A stretch of DNA of 64,000 bases. Origin: Bacterioplanoides sp965219715 (GTDB lineage Bacteria; Pseudomonadota; Gammaproteobacteria; Pseudomonadales; Oceanobacteraceae). The stretch spans positions 4,154,001-4,218,000 of the forward strand of contig NZ_OZ244785.1 in assembly GCF_965219715.1 (NCBI RefSeq), in the 5' to 3' direction. Made by a program: the position numbers and the translations under genes. Below are positions 48,915-56,340 of this stretch, one piece after another; position 1 is the first letter of the stretch, and each line of letters starts with the position of its first letter. Under the pieces are notes generated by a model. The model saw only the letters and a program-made list of their open reading frames with translations. It did no database searches and was not told the DNA's origin.

Positions 48915-49933
48915 TTGTTTTTTTCAGGTGTGACGCATCCTCTGATATTGGAATTGGCCACTTCTCCCGCTGCCTGATTCTTGCTGATGCTTTTTCAGAT
49001 CGTGGTATTCAGTGTCATTTTATCTGTTCAGTCAGTAGCCGGGACAGTATAGGGAAGTTTGGTGATCGCTATCCTGTGTCGTTTACAGATGGTTATGATG
49101 CTGCTGACACCGTACGTATCCTTCTTGAGACGTCGAAAACCCGTTATCGTTTAATCGTTATTGATCACTACGGGTTGGATTCATCCTGGTTGTCGGAAGT
49201 TAAACCAAATTGCAATGCCACTCTGCTGATTGATGACAATTCTGGCCGCAGTCTGGAAACAGATTGGCTTCTCGATACCAACCCCGGACTTACAGAAGAG
49301 TTAGCTTCGAAATACTATTCCTCCGGAGCCAGATTTTTCTGTGGCAGTCGTTATGCGTTAATTTCGGAACAGTTCGTCAGAATGCGTAGGCAGAATACTG
49401 GCTGTATCCAAGGCACGCCAAGAATTCTTATTAACCTGGGTGGCGGAGACCCGGATGACCTACTCCTAGAGCTCATACCTGCTCTGTCGCTACGGAGTGA
49501 CTTTGAGGTAGAAGTCCTGTTACCGGAAACACTGAATAATTACTCACTGAAGAAAAGACTGTGTGATGAAAATGGTGTGCCCTATATCAGCTTTAGTCGA
49601 TCATTGGCCGATATTTATAATCGGTTTGACATCGTTATAGGCGCTGCCGGTGTTAGTTCGCTGGAAAGGCTTGCACAGGGAATTCCAACAGTTACGGTTT
49701 GCCTCGTCGATAATCAGGATGAAATATTTAAGTCTCTGAGCGAAAAAGGATTAGTCTGGGCTGCAAAAAAAGACAGTCGTTCAATTATTTCCGGGATAGA
49801 TAAACTAATTAACGACACTGAATTGCGAAATCGCCTTATTAAATCAGGCCTTGAAGAAGTTGATGGTATGGGCGCCAGTCGTGTTGTACATTCAGTGTTA
49901 TCAGATATAGAGGAAAGCAGTCGTGGAAATTAA
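48911..49933 (+). CDS. pseG: UDP-2,4-diacetamido-2,4,6-trideoxy-altropyranose hydrolase
   Basis: 340 residues, GTG start in a GTGA overlap. GT-B-like fold: FFRCDASSDIGIGHFSRCLILADAFSDRG (catalytic region with GxGHxxR), LIVIDHYGLDSSWL, LIDDNSGRSLETDWLLDTNPGL, ILINLGGGDPDD, VEVLLPE and IGAAGVSSLERLAQGIPTVTVCL. It releases UDP from the diacetamido sugar before condensation with phosphoenolpyruvate. Matches the stand-alone hydrolase rather than a fused PseG-GNAT. Confidence 0.93.
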   Translation: MIVFFRCDASSDIGIGHFSRCLILADAFSDRGIQCHFICSVSSRDSIGKFGDRYPVSFTDGYDAADTVRILLETSKTRYRLIVIDHYGLDSSWLSEVKPNCNATLLIDDNSGRSLETDWLLDTNPGLTEELASKYYSSGARFFCGSRYALISEQFVRMRRQNTGCIQGTPRILINLGGGDPDDLLLELIPALSLRSDFEVEVLLPETLNNYSLKKRLCDENGVPYISFSRSLADIYNRFDIVIGAAGVSSLERLAQGIPTVTVCLVDNQDEIFKSLSEKGLVWAAKKDSRSIISGIDKLINDTELRNRLIKSGLEEVDGMGASRVVHSVLSDIEESSRGN

Positions 49934-50969
49934 TGGTCGAAAGATTGGTGATAAATACCCCCCTTATATCATCGCTGAAGTTTCCGCGAATCATAATGGC
50001 TCTATAGATCTGGCGCTAGAAACGATCAAAGCCGCTTGGGAAACGGGTGTTGATGCGGTCAAGATACAGACCTATGAACCTCAGTCTATGACGATTGAGT
50101 GTGATAACCCTGACTTCTTTATTGATGATGGTTTGTGGAAAGGTAAATCGCTCTACGAGCTTTATGATATGGCGCACACGCCTTATCGCTGGCACAAGAG
50201 AATCTTTGATTTTGCCCGGGAGCATGGAATCACGTTATTTTCTTCACCATTTGATGAAGAAGCAGTTGACCTGTTGGAAAGCCTTAGCACTCCAGCCTAT
50301 AAAGTGGCATCGTTTGAAATGACGGACTTTCTATTGGTCGATTATATTTGCCAGAAGAATAAGCCTGTCATTATCTCTACGGGTATGGCTGATCAATCAG
50401 AAATCGCCGAATCTTACCATTGCGCAACAAACCGTCTTTCCCCGGATAATGTATTGCTGTTGCACTGCGTGAGTGGATATCCAGCTCCGGTAACAGATGT
50501 GAATCTTGCAACCATGGTCGATCTGAAGCGCCAATATGGCGGCTTGATTGGTTTGTCTGATCATACACTGGGAAATGAAGTCGCTTTGGCCGCAGTTGCA
50601 CTTGGTGCAAACGTCATTGAAAAACACTTTACGCTTGATCGAAATAATGGAAGTCCTGATGCCGAGTTCTCATTAGAGCCGAACGAGATGGCTGCTCTTT
50701 GTCACGGCGCACGAACCGTTTGGTCTGCGCTTGGGAAGGTTAATTACGAACGAAAAAAATCAGAAGCATCGAATGTCCGCTTTCGCCGTTCATTATATGT
50801 CGTAAAAGATATAAAGAAAGGTGAAGCATTTACCTCGGAAAACATACGTCGTATCCGACCAGGACATGGGTTACCGCCAGGAAAACTGCCCGAGGTATTA
50901 GGGAAGAAGGCAACTTCAGACCTGACCTCCGGAACCGCTTTAGTTCAGGGGCACATATCCGGTGACTAA
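49923..50969 (+). CDS. pseI: Pseudaminic acid synthase
   Basis: Condenses the PseG product with phosphoenolpyruvate. 348 residues, GTG start at 49923 overlapping the pseG end. NeuB/Pse/Leg synthase TIM barrel: PYIIAEVSANHNGSIDLALE, VDAVKIQTYEP, ITLFSSPFDEEAVDLLE, AYKVASFEMTDFLLV, PVIISTGMADQSEI, LLHCVSGYPAP, IGLSDHTLGNEVALAAVALGANVIEKHFTLDR. The C-terminal antifreeze-like SAF domain begins RRSLYVVKDIKKGEAFTSEN. PseI-type versus NeuB-type substrate choice follows from the cluster context. Confidence 0.95.
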   Translation: MEINGRKIGDKYPPYIIAEVSANHNGSIDLALETIKAAWETGVDAVKIQTYEPQSMTIECDNPDFFIDDGLWKGKSLYELYDMAHTPYRWHKRIFDFAREHGITLFSSPFDEEAVDLLESLSTPAYKVASFEMTDFLLVDYICQKNKPVIISTGMADQSEIAESYHCATNRLSPDNVLLLHCVSGYPAPVTDVNLATMVDLKRQYGGLIGLSDHTLGNEVALAAVALGANVIEKHFTLDRNNGSPDAEFSLEPNEMAALCHGARTVWSALGKVNYERKKSEASNVRFRRSLYVVKDIKKGEAFTSENIRRIRPGHGLPPGKLPEVLGKKATSDLTSGTALVQGHISGD

Positions 50970-51522
50970 AGTGTTGTGTCTGGGACCTGAAGATTCAGAT
51001 ATCTTTCGGTGGCTTACCCACATCGGCGAAGACGTTGTTATTTCTTCTGAGAAAATTAATCTGGCCCACCTTAAATCTGTATCGCCAGATATTATTGTTA
51101 GTCATGGCTATCGTCACATCATTACTGCCGATGTCATTGCTGCTGTTGAGAAAGGGCGCCTTATTAACCTGCATATATCCTATCTTCCATGGAATCGAGG
51201 CGCCGATCCTAATTTCTGGTCTTTCTATGAAAATACGCCGAAGGGGTTCACTTTCCATTGCATTGATAACGGTTTGGATACTGGCGATATTCTTTATCAG
51301 CGAACGGTAGACATAGACGCTTCTCATACACTCAAAAGTAGTTATGAATTACTTCAAGCGGAGATGTGCAAGGCGTTTCGTGACAACTGGGAGAGTTTGA
51401 AAGGTCTTTCTGTTTCAGCGGTTAAACAAACCGGCTCAGGGAGTTATCACCGGGCCTCTGAACTGAAAGCTATAATCCACAGGTACCCCAAACATTGGGA
51501 TACCCCTGTGGCTGATATCTAG
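50962..51522 (+). CDS. Formyltransferase-family protein
   Basis: 186 residues, GTG start. The fold is that of methionyl-tRNA/sugar formyltransferases without the C-terminal domain: DIIVSHGYRHIIT, LINLHISYLPWNRGADPNFWSF (Asn-His of the catalytic triad) and FHCIDNGLDTGDILYQ (Asp). Such enzymes transfer a formyl group from N10-formyltetrahydrofolate to an amino sugar. In this cluster the acceptor may be a free amine on the nonulosonate. Last gene of the operon; 10 bases separate it from the convergent hisF-like gene. Confidence 0.85.
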   Translation: MTKVLCLGPEDSDIFRWLTHIGEDVVISSEKINLAHLKSVSPDIIVSHGYRHIITADVIAAVEKGRLINLHISYLPWNRGADPNFWSFYENTPKGFTFHCIDNGLDTGDILYQRTVDIDASHTLKSSYELLQAEMCKAFRDNWESLKGLSVSAVKQTGSGSYHRASELKAIIHRYPKHWDTPVADI

Positions 51523-51532
51523 TATTTCACTA

Positions 51533-52288
51533 TTATTGGTTTTTCATTGCGATGCCGTGATTCTTCAGGAATGCTTTAGCACGTATAGGGTTGGAATCAC
51601 TGAAGTTGAACAGGCTGCCGCACACAACACCATTTATCTCACAGCTATTAAAAACATCCAGTAAATGTTGATAAGAGCCAGAACCGCCGGAGCTTATGAC
51701 TGGAATGTTGACAAGAGAACATACTTGCCTGGTTAACTCTTTATCGAAGCCATCCATTCTGCCGTCGTTGTCAATCGACTGAATAACAACCTCACCACAA
51801 TGACATTTCACCAAAGTTTCCAGGTGCTGCTGCAGTTTTATCGGTTCGCGGTTTTCACCATTTCCACTGAAGAGTACGTATTCATCGTTTATCTTCCTGA
51901 CGTCGACAATACAAACGACTGCTTGTGCACCGAATGTGTCGGCAATTTCTTTGATGATCTCCGGGTTTGTATAGGTCACTGAATTCAACGCGACTTTATC
52001 TGCTCCACATTCGATAAGTTTCGCAGCCTCTGCAAAGCTTGTAATACCACCACCCAAGGTCAGAGGCATAAAACATTCCTCGAGTACCGGCTGCAGTATT
52101 TCCAGTAGTGGTTCTATACCTTTTTCTGCCTCGGTATTCAGAATAATCAGCTCATCTGCCAGTTGAGAATTGTATACGGATGCGCTTTTCACCGGATCCC
52201 CAACATCGCGATAGTCCTGGAAATTCACACCTTTAACAAGACGGCCTTGACGCAAGAGTAAGGTTGGAATAATTCGTTTTTTCAGCAT
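51533..52288 (-). CDS. HisF-like subunit of a sugar-amidination system
   Basis: 251 residues. TIM barrel like the cyclase subunit of imidazole glycerol phosphate synthase: MLKKRIIPTLLLRQGRLVKGVNF, GGGITSFAEAAKLIECGADKVALNS, VCIVDVRK and VIQSIDNDGRMDGFD, VISSGGSGSYQHLLD. The canonical catalytic Asp11 (CLDVxxGxVVKG) is Leu here, while the second Asp (VDVRK) is kept. This is typical of paralogues found beside PseA/WbpG amidotransferases (as hisF2 in Pseudomonas O-antigen loci), not of histidine biosynthesis. Its 5' end overlaps the HisH-like gene by 7 bases. It probably channels ammonia. Confidence 0.88.
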   Translation of the reverse strand: MLKKRIIPTLLLRQGRLVKGVNFQDYRDVGDPVKSASVYNSQLADELIILNTEAEKGIEPLLEILQPVLEECFMPLTLGGGITSFAEAAKLIECGADKVALNSVTYTNPEIIKEIADTFGAQAVVCIVDVRKINDEYVLFSGNGENREPIKLQQHLETLVKCHCGEVVIQSIDNDGRMDGFDKELTRQVCSLVNIPVISSGGSGSYQHLLDVFNSCEINGVVCGSLFNFSDSNPIRAKAFLKNHGIAMKNQ

Positions 52289-52896
52289 GTTCCATCCCAA
52301 TCGCAAAAATTTTCGATAAACTTCAGGCCTGAATTCTGACTCTTTTCTGGATGGAACTGTGCGCCAATGACATTTTCGCTGGCTATAACAGAGGGATAAT
52401 CTTCTTGGTAGTGTGTTGTTGCAATGACTGATTTCTTCGAGACATTTACCGCTCTGAAAGAGTGAACAAAATACATGTCAGAATTTGGTTTGATGTCTTC
52501 AAGTAGTGGATGTGGTTTTTTGATATGAATTTCGTTCCAGCCGGCATGAGGGACCCGAACTTTTTCGTCGGAGAAGCGCTTTACTTTGCCTTCAATATAG
52601 CCAAGACCTTTACTGTGTTCACCTTCCTCGCTGTCTGTCAGCAACATCTGCATTCCAAGGCAGATTCCCAATATAGGCTTTCCCGACTGTTTAAATGCTT
52701 GTAGCGGTTGTTCAAAGCTGGCTTGTCTGAGTTTATTCATGGCAGTAGCAAAATGACCAACACCAGGAAGTATCAGGTGGCTGCATTCTTCAAGATCTTC
52801 GGGAGTTTCAACCATAATGTAGTCAAAACCACTGATATATACGGCGTTGGCAACAGACGAAATGTTGCCGCTGCCAATCTTCAAAATACCAATCAC
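52282..52896 (-). CDS. HisH-like glutaminase subunit
   Basis: 204 residues, class I glutamine amidotransferase fold: GILKIGSGNISSVANAVY, HLILPGVGHFATAMN, ILGICLGMQMLLTDSEEG (nucleophile Cys) and GAQFHPEKSQNSG (His/Glu). It hydrolyses glutamine to ammonia for the amidotransferase partner. The GTG at 52896 is preferred over the ATG at 52917: it gives a GTGA overlap with the preceding PseA-like gene and starts at the family's usual Met-Ile-Gly. Translationally coupled to PseA-like and HisF-like genes. Confidence 0.9.
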   Translation of the reverse strand: MIGILKIGSGNISSVANAVYISGFDYIMVETPEDLEECSHLILPGVGHFATAMNKLRQASFEQPLQAFKQSGKPILGICLGMQMLLTDSEEGEHSKGLGYIEGKVKRFSDEKVRVPHAGWNEIHIKKPHPLLEDIKPNSDMYFVHSFRAVNVSKKSVIATTHYQEDYPSVIASENVIGAQFHPEKSQNSGLKFIENFCDWDGTC

Positions 52897-54047
52897 GCTT
52901 TCTTCTCTCTGAACCACGTATCAAAGTCCCAGGTTTTGGGTGCATCTTCAATCGCAGAGAAGTCTGGTTTAAAAGGTGGAACGATCAGCTTCATTACCAG
53001 TTCATTAAATTCTGTTTCCGACATATCCAGGTATTCTAGGAACAGATCAAGCGATGGTGGTCGTTTTCCTTCAAACTCTTTAATCAGCGCATCGGCATCC
53101 GGTTTACTGATTTCTCCTTTTCGTAAATCCAACGCAGTCATTTGAGTAACACGGGAGTAACCACGCTTGAGGAATTTTATGTAATCACGAACTCCCTGCA
53201 GATAACATTCGATCTTCTCATACGGATAAATATCCCATGGCATGCCTTCAACCTGATCACCTTGCCAACCAAGTTCATCCATAATCAGTTTTGATTGTTT
53301 TTTGGTATCCCATGGAATATAGGACCCCAGGCAAACAGAATGATACTTAAGTCGCTTAAGATCCCGTATGGATGGATAAGTGAAGGGAGTCATATCCCGG
53401 GGGTCGAAATCGAAATCGGATGAAATCATCCCTTGCATATCTTCTGCTGTGATTCCTAAATTCACAAACCGATTGAAACGGGTCTCATCCACTGTCTCGA
53501 TTTCATCCTCGCGGTAATCGTAGTAGGCAGTGTATTCGGACGATGGTTCACCCCAGAAGATCAGTGGCGTTTTATATTTTAATGCAACATGCATTGGATA
53601 GGCGAAAATTCCGGTATGGCAATGCCAGCAAAAGTCACCTTTGCGAATCAAAGCTTCCAGCATCAGGCGCTTCACCAGTTTCCAGTTAGGGGTGAAGCTA
53701 TGCACGTCGACGCCAAGCTCTTTAAATGTACGCTCGTTATTCTTCAGCAGGTTTGGTCGCATGAAACCGTGGTTGAACTGAACAACCAATGGCTTGATAC
53801 CATATTCCTTGATCAGATAATGAAGGGTGAATGTAGAATCTTTCCCTCCTGAAAAAGGAATGATGCAATCGTATTCATACTTGCCGCGGTATGTTTCGAT
53901 CAATTTATCCAGAGTCTTTTTTCTGGACTGCCAATCGATATCCGTATCACGGTAATTCTTCTGATTACAGATATTACATACCGAATTTTCATCAAACTCG
54001 ATGGTTTCATACGTTTCAGGAAGTCCACATTGTACGCAACGCTTCAT
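52893..54047 (-). CDS. pseA: N-acetyl sugar amidotransferase, PseA/WbpG-like
   Basis: 384 residues. N-terminal zinc knuckle CVQCGLPETYETIEFDEN...CNIC, then an ATP-pyrophosphatase domain with the PP-loop CIIPFSGGKDSTFTLHYLI. Further: VVQFNHGFMRPN, KGDFCWHCHTGIF, FWGEPSSEYTAYYDY and YIPWDTKKQSKLIMDELGW. In Campylobacter PseA makes the acetamidino form of pseudaminic acid; in Pseudomonas WbpG with HisH2 and HisF2 makes an acetamidino group on O-antigen sugar. The adjoining HisH/HisF paralogues fit the latter pattern. ATG at 54047 is preferred (AGAGGAAG upstream); it starts right after the maf stop. Confidence 0.9.
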   Translation of the reverse strand: MKRCVQCGLPETYETIEFDENSVCNICNQKNYRDTDIDWQSRKKTLDKLIETYRGKYEYDCIIPFSGGKDSTFTLHYLIKEYGIKPLVVQFNHGFMRPNLLKNNERTFKELGVDVHSFTPNWKLVKRLMLEALIRKGDFCWHCHTGIFAYPMHVALKYKTPLIFWGEPSSEYTAYYDYREDEIETVDETRFNRFVNLGITAEDMQGMISSDFDFDPRDMTPFTYPSIRDLKRLKYHSVCLGSYIPWDTKKQSKLIMDELGWQGDQVEGMPWDIYPYEKIECYLQGVRDYIKFLKRGYSRVTQMTALDLRKGEISKPDADALIKEFEGKRPPSLDLFLEYLDMSETEFNELVMKLIVPPFKPDFSAIEDAPKTWDFDTWFREKKA

Positions 54048-54048
54048 A

Positions 54049-56133
54049 TCACGCTTCCTCTTTATCATATTTTTGGAGCCACTTTTCGATATTCGGCTCA
54101 TTCTCGCTGATTTGCAATGTCAGCTTTATATCATCCGGGTTTTTCGTGTCGGATAAATAGCTATCATAATGCTTGGGTAGATCTCTCAGGAATGAAGAGA
54201 AATACTCAGAGAATGTTTTCACAATATCCGGTAGATCTTTTTCAGCATCGTAATGTTTAGCTAACGCATAGAGGTTAAATAGCCAGAACCAGATTGTTCC
54301 CCGTACCATCATGCTGACTAATGCGACATCAGGGTTCTTGTTATTGATGACAGATTGGTTGGCTTTGAAACAAAAAACCTCAATAGATTCAAGATTTGGC
54401 TGTAGATGACTGGTGTATTCCAGCAGTTCTTCGCTGATGGCTACAATGGCTTTTCTGATAATTTTTATACCAGTGTTTTTTTCTGCATGCGAAATAGGGC
54501 TTGCTGCATTTTTGACTAATTGGAATACGTCGTAATCTGAATCCGCCAGAGTTTCCAACAATTTAATGAAGTCGTCTTTCTGCATGAACGGGCAATTTTC
54601 GATAGTTGCCCCCTGAGAAAGGTTGTGAATATCGAATCTTTTACCGGTCAGCAGCTTACGCTGTGCATGAGTTCTCGAAGTGTTGTAAAACGGCGTGGTG
54701 TAAATTTTCCCATGCTCATTCTCTTCAAGGAAATAAGCATCATCTGCCAGGTTTTTACGCCAGTCTTCAAACTGTTCCGATGTGTCCTCATCTAAATAGA
54801 ACGAAGATTGTGAGTGAGTTTGCGTTTTGTCCTGAAAACCATAATCCAGACCAACAAAAAATATATTGGGTAATTTGAGGTCAATCGCAACGGCCAGTGC
54901 CGCATTCGTTGCGCTCGGAGTGCCGTCCATCACCGTATCGTATTTAGATTCAAATACTTTCGCATACGTTGTTTCCTGCTTCAGGTACATGACGCCATCT
55001 GAAAACAGGTTATAGGTCTCAGGCCTGATTTGAGCCGCACCAATAAGTGGAATGGTCTCGACTTCGGGAATGAGTGCCAGATCGTCGTACATCGCTGCAT
55101 CTGACTCCAGTGACACAAGAAAATCCGGTTTGATGCCATTTTTCATCAGGGAATGGCCAGCACTCCCGGCAGCAACAACGATTAAGCGGGCTCGGTACTT
55201 TTTGATCGTTTCGATATAGTGGTCAAGAGACGGACCGTTACCACATACCACTGTCGCTCGTGGGCTTGAAGACAAATCAATCGAGCGCATGACAGGCACT
55301 TGCTGATTGATATTGTGGATCACATGATTGAGCTGGTTAATCTCGTCGTCATAAAAGCCCCAGATATTGATGTACGGTTCAATCTCTTCATTCAGACGTG
55401 TGGCTACCCGGGTGTAAAATTCATCTCCCTGGTGAACGTAGAATACGGTTTGAATCGGCATAAATGGAATGTTCATACAGATATTGTTCCAGACAGCCGC
55501 AAATCCTGTATGCACTCTGATATGGTCTTCCAGCTCTACCGTGTCACCAACAGATAAAACGAAAGACCTGGTTTTGTCCTCTATATAGGGTGTCATCATC
55601 GCTTCCCAGTCGGTCACATACAAACTGGCAGCAAATACATCCATATCATGCTCGGCAACAACAACATGACGGACATCTCGGATTTTGAGAAATTCGCTGA
55701 TATGTTGGCCGAGACCGCAGCCAAGAAATGCAACCTGCGGGATACTGTGCTCGAAACGGTATGGACGCTGGTTACCCTGGACTGCACCAGCAGCTCTCAG
55801 GAATCTGGCCAGGGTGCCGTGGAAAAATCGCCCTTGATGGAGTTCGGTATCGAAGGTGTGTCTCAGTGGGTGATTCATTCCGCCAACCGGAAAAGCGTCA
55901 GAAAACTGTCGGGCTTCCTTGTGATTAAACTCTGCAACGGCTTCAGGGTAAATCGCGATTCCCTCTTTCATCAGATTCACTTCCAATGACTTGGGATCAA
56001 TATTCACCTGAGTTCTATGTAGCTTCCGTTCCTTTACCTTGTCGTAAATACCGGGAAAGGTACGGGCGAAAAAGCTCAGGTTCTTTTCTTTGCGTGCTTG
56101 TAGTGAGGCTAATACCTCTTGTGCCGATTGCAT
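54049..56133 (-). CDS. maf: Motility accessory factor (Maf) flagellin glycosyltransferase
   Basis: 694 residues. A helical N-terminal part with AFLGCGLGQHISEFL and VVVAEHDMDVFAASL (Rossmann-like), then the MptE-like/DUF115 core (about 290-530). Markers: ATVVCGNGPSLDHYIETIKKYR, RLIVVAAGSAGHSLMKNGIKPDFLVSLESDAAMYDD, MDGTPSATNAALAVAIDLKLPNIFFVGLDYGFQD. The C-terminal helical region has no recognised motif. Maf proteins attach nonulosonates to flagellin serines and threonines in the cytoplasm before export. First gene of a four-gene operon (maf-pseA-hisH-hisF) and divergent from the flagellin gene 207 bases away. Confidence 0.92.
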   Translation of the reverse strand: MQSAQEVLASLQARKEKNLSFFARTFPGIYDKVKERKLHRTQVNIDPKSLEVNLMKEGIAIYPEAVAEFNHKEARQFSDAFPVGGMNHPLRHTFDTELHQGRFFHGTLARFLRAAGAVQGNQRPYRFEHSIPQVAFLGCGLGQHISEFLKIRDVRHVVVAEHDMDVFAASLYVTDWEAMMTPYIEDKTRSFVLSVGDTVELEDHIRVHTGFAAVWNNICMNIPFMPIQTVFYVHQGDEFYTRVATRLNEEIEPYINIWGFYDDEINQLNHVIHNINQQVPVMRSIDLSSSPRATVVCGNGPSLDHYIETIKKYRARLIVVAAGSAGHSLMKNGIKPDFLVSLESDAAMYDDLALIPEVETIPLIGAAQIRPETYNLFSDGVMYLKQETTYAKVFESKYDTVMDGTPSATNAALAVAIDLKLPNIFFVGLDYGFQDKTQTHSQSSFYLDEDTSEQFEDWRKNLADDAYFLEENEHGKIYTTPFYNTSRTHAQRKLLTGKRFDIHNLSQGATIENCPFMQKDDFIKLLETLADSDYDVFQLVKNAASPISHAEKNTGIKIIRKAIVAISEELLEYTSHLQPNLESIEVFCFKANQSVINNKNPDVALVSMMVRGTIWFWLFNLYALAKHYDAEKDLPDIVKTFSEYFSSFLRDLPKHYDSYLSDTKNPDDIKLTLQISENEPNIEKWLQKYDKEEA

Positions 56134-56231
56134 AACTCATCCTCTGGTCCTTGGGAGGGATAAAGCATTTTTTATGCCATCAGGTGTGAATGGTGGCTGG
56201 AAATATTTCTTAAAATTCTAAAAAAAATGCC

Positions 56232-56258
56232 TAAAGCTTTCTCAGGTGGCGCCGTTAA
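56232..56258 (+). promoter_or_regulatory. Sigma-28 (FliA) promoter of flagellin
   Basis: TAAAGCTT at 56232-56239, an 11-base spacer, and GCCGTTAA at 56251-56258; the FliA consensus is TAAAGTTT-N11-GCCGATAA, so 14 of 16 positions match. It lies 82 bases upstream of the flagellin ATG. A 7-bp hairpin (GCTACCA/TGGTAGC, 56281-56312) follows in the leader. Confidence 0.85.
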
Positions 56259-56340
56259 CCTTTTTGACAGAGTCAGGAATGCTACCAACTAACTCAGAGC
56301 GGTGGTGGTAGCCCCGATAAGAAGGTACAGGAGAAAGACT

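Noticed and set aside
51533..52896. hisH/hisF as histidine-biosynthesis genes
   Set aside because: HisF-like lacks the first catalytic Asp, and the genes overlap a PseA-like amidotransferase in a flagellar glycosylation operon, so they are paralogues.
52708..53145. 145-residue plus-strand frame across hisH-like and pseA-like genes
   Set aside because: Antisense to two well-supported genes; no motif.
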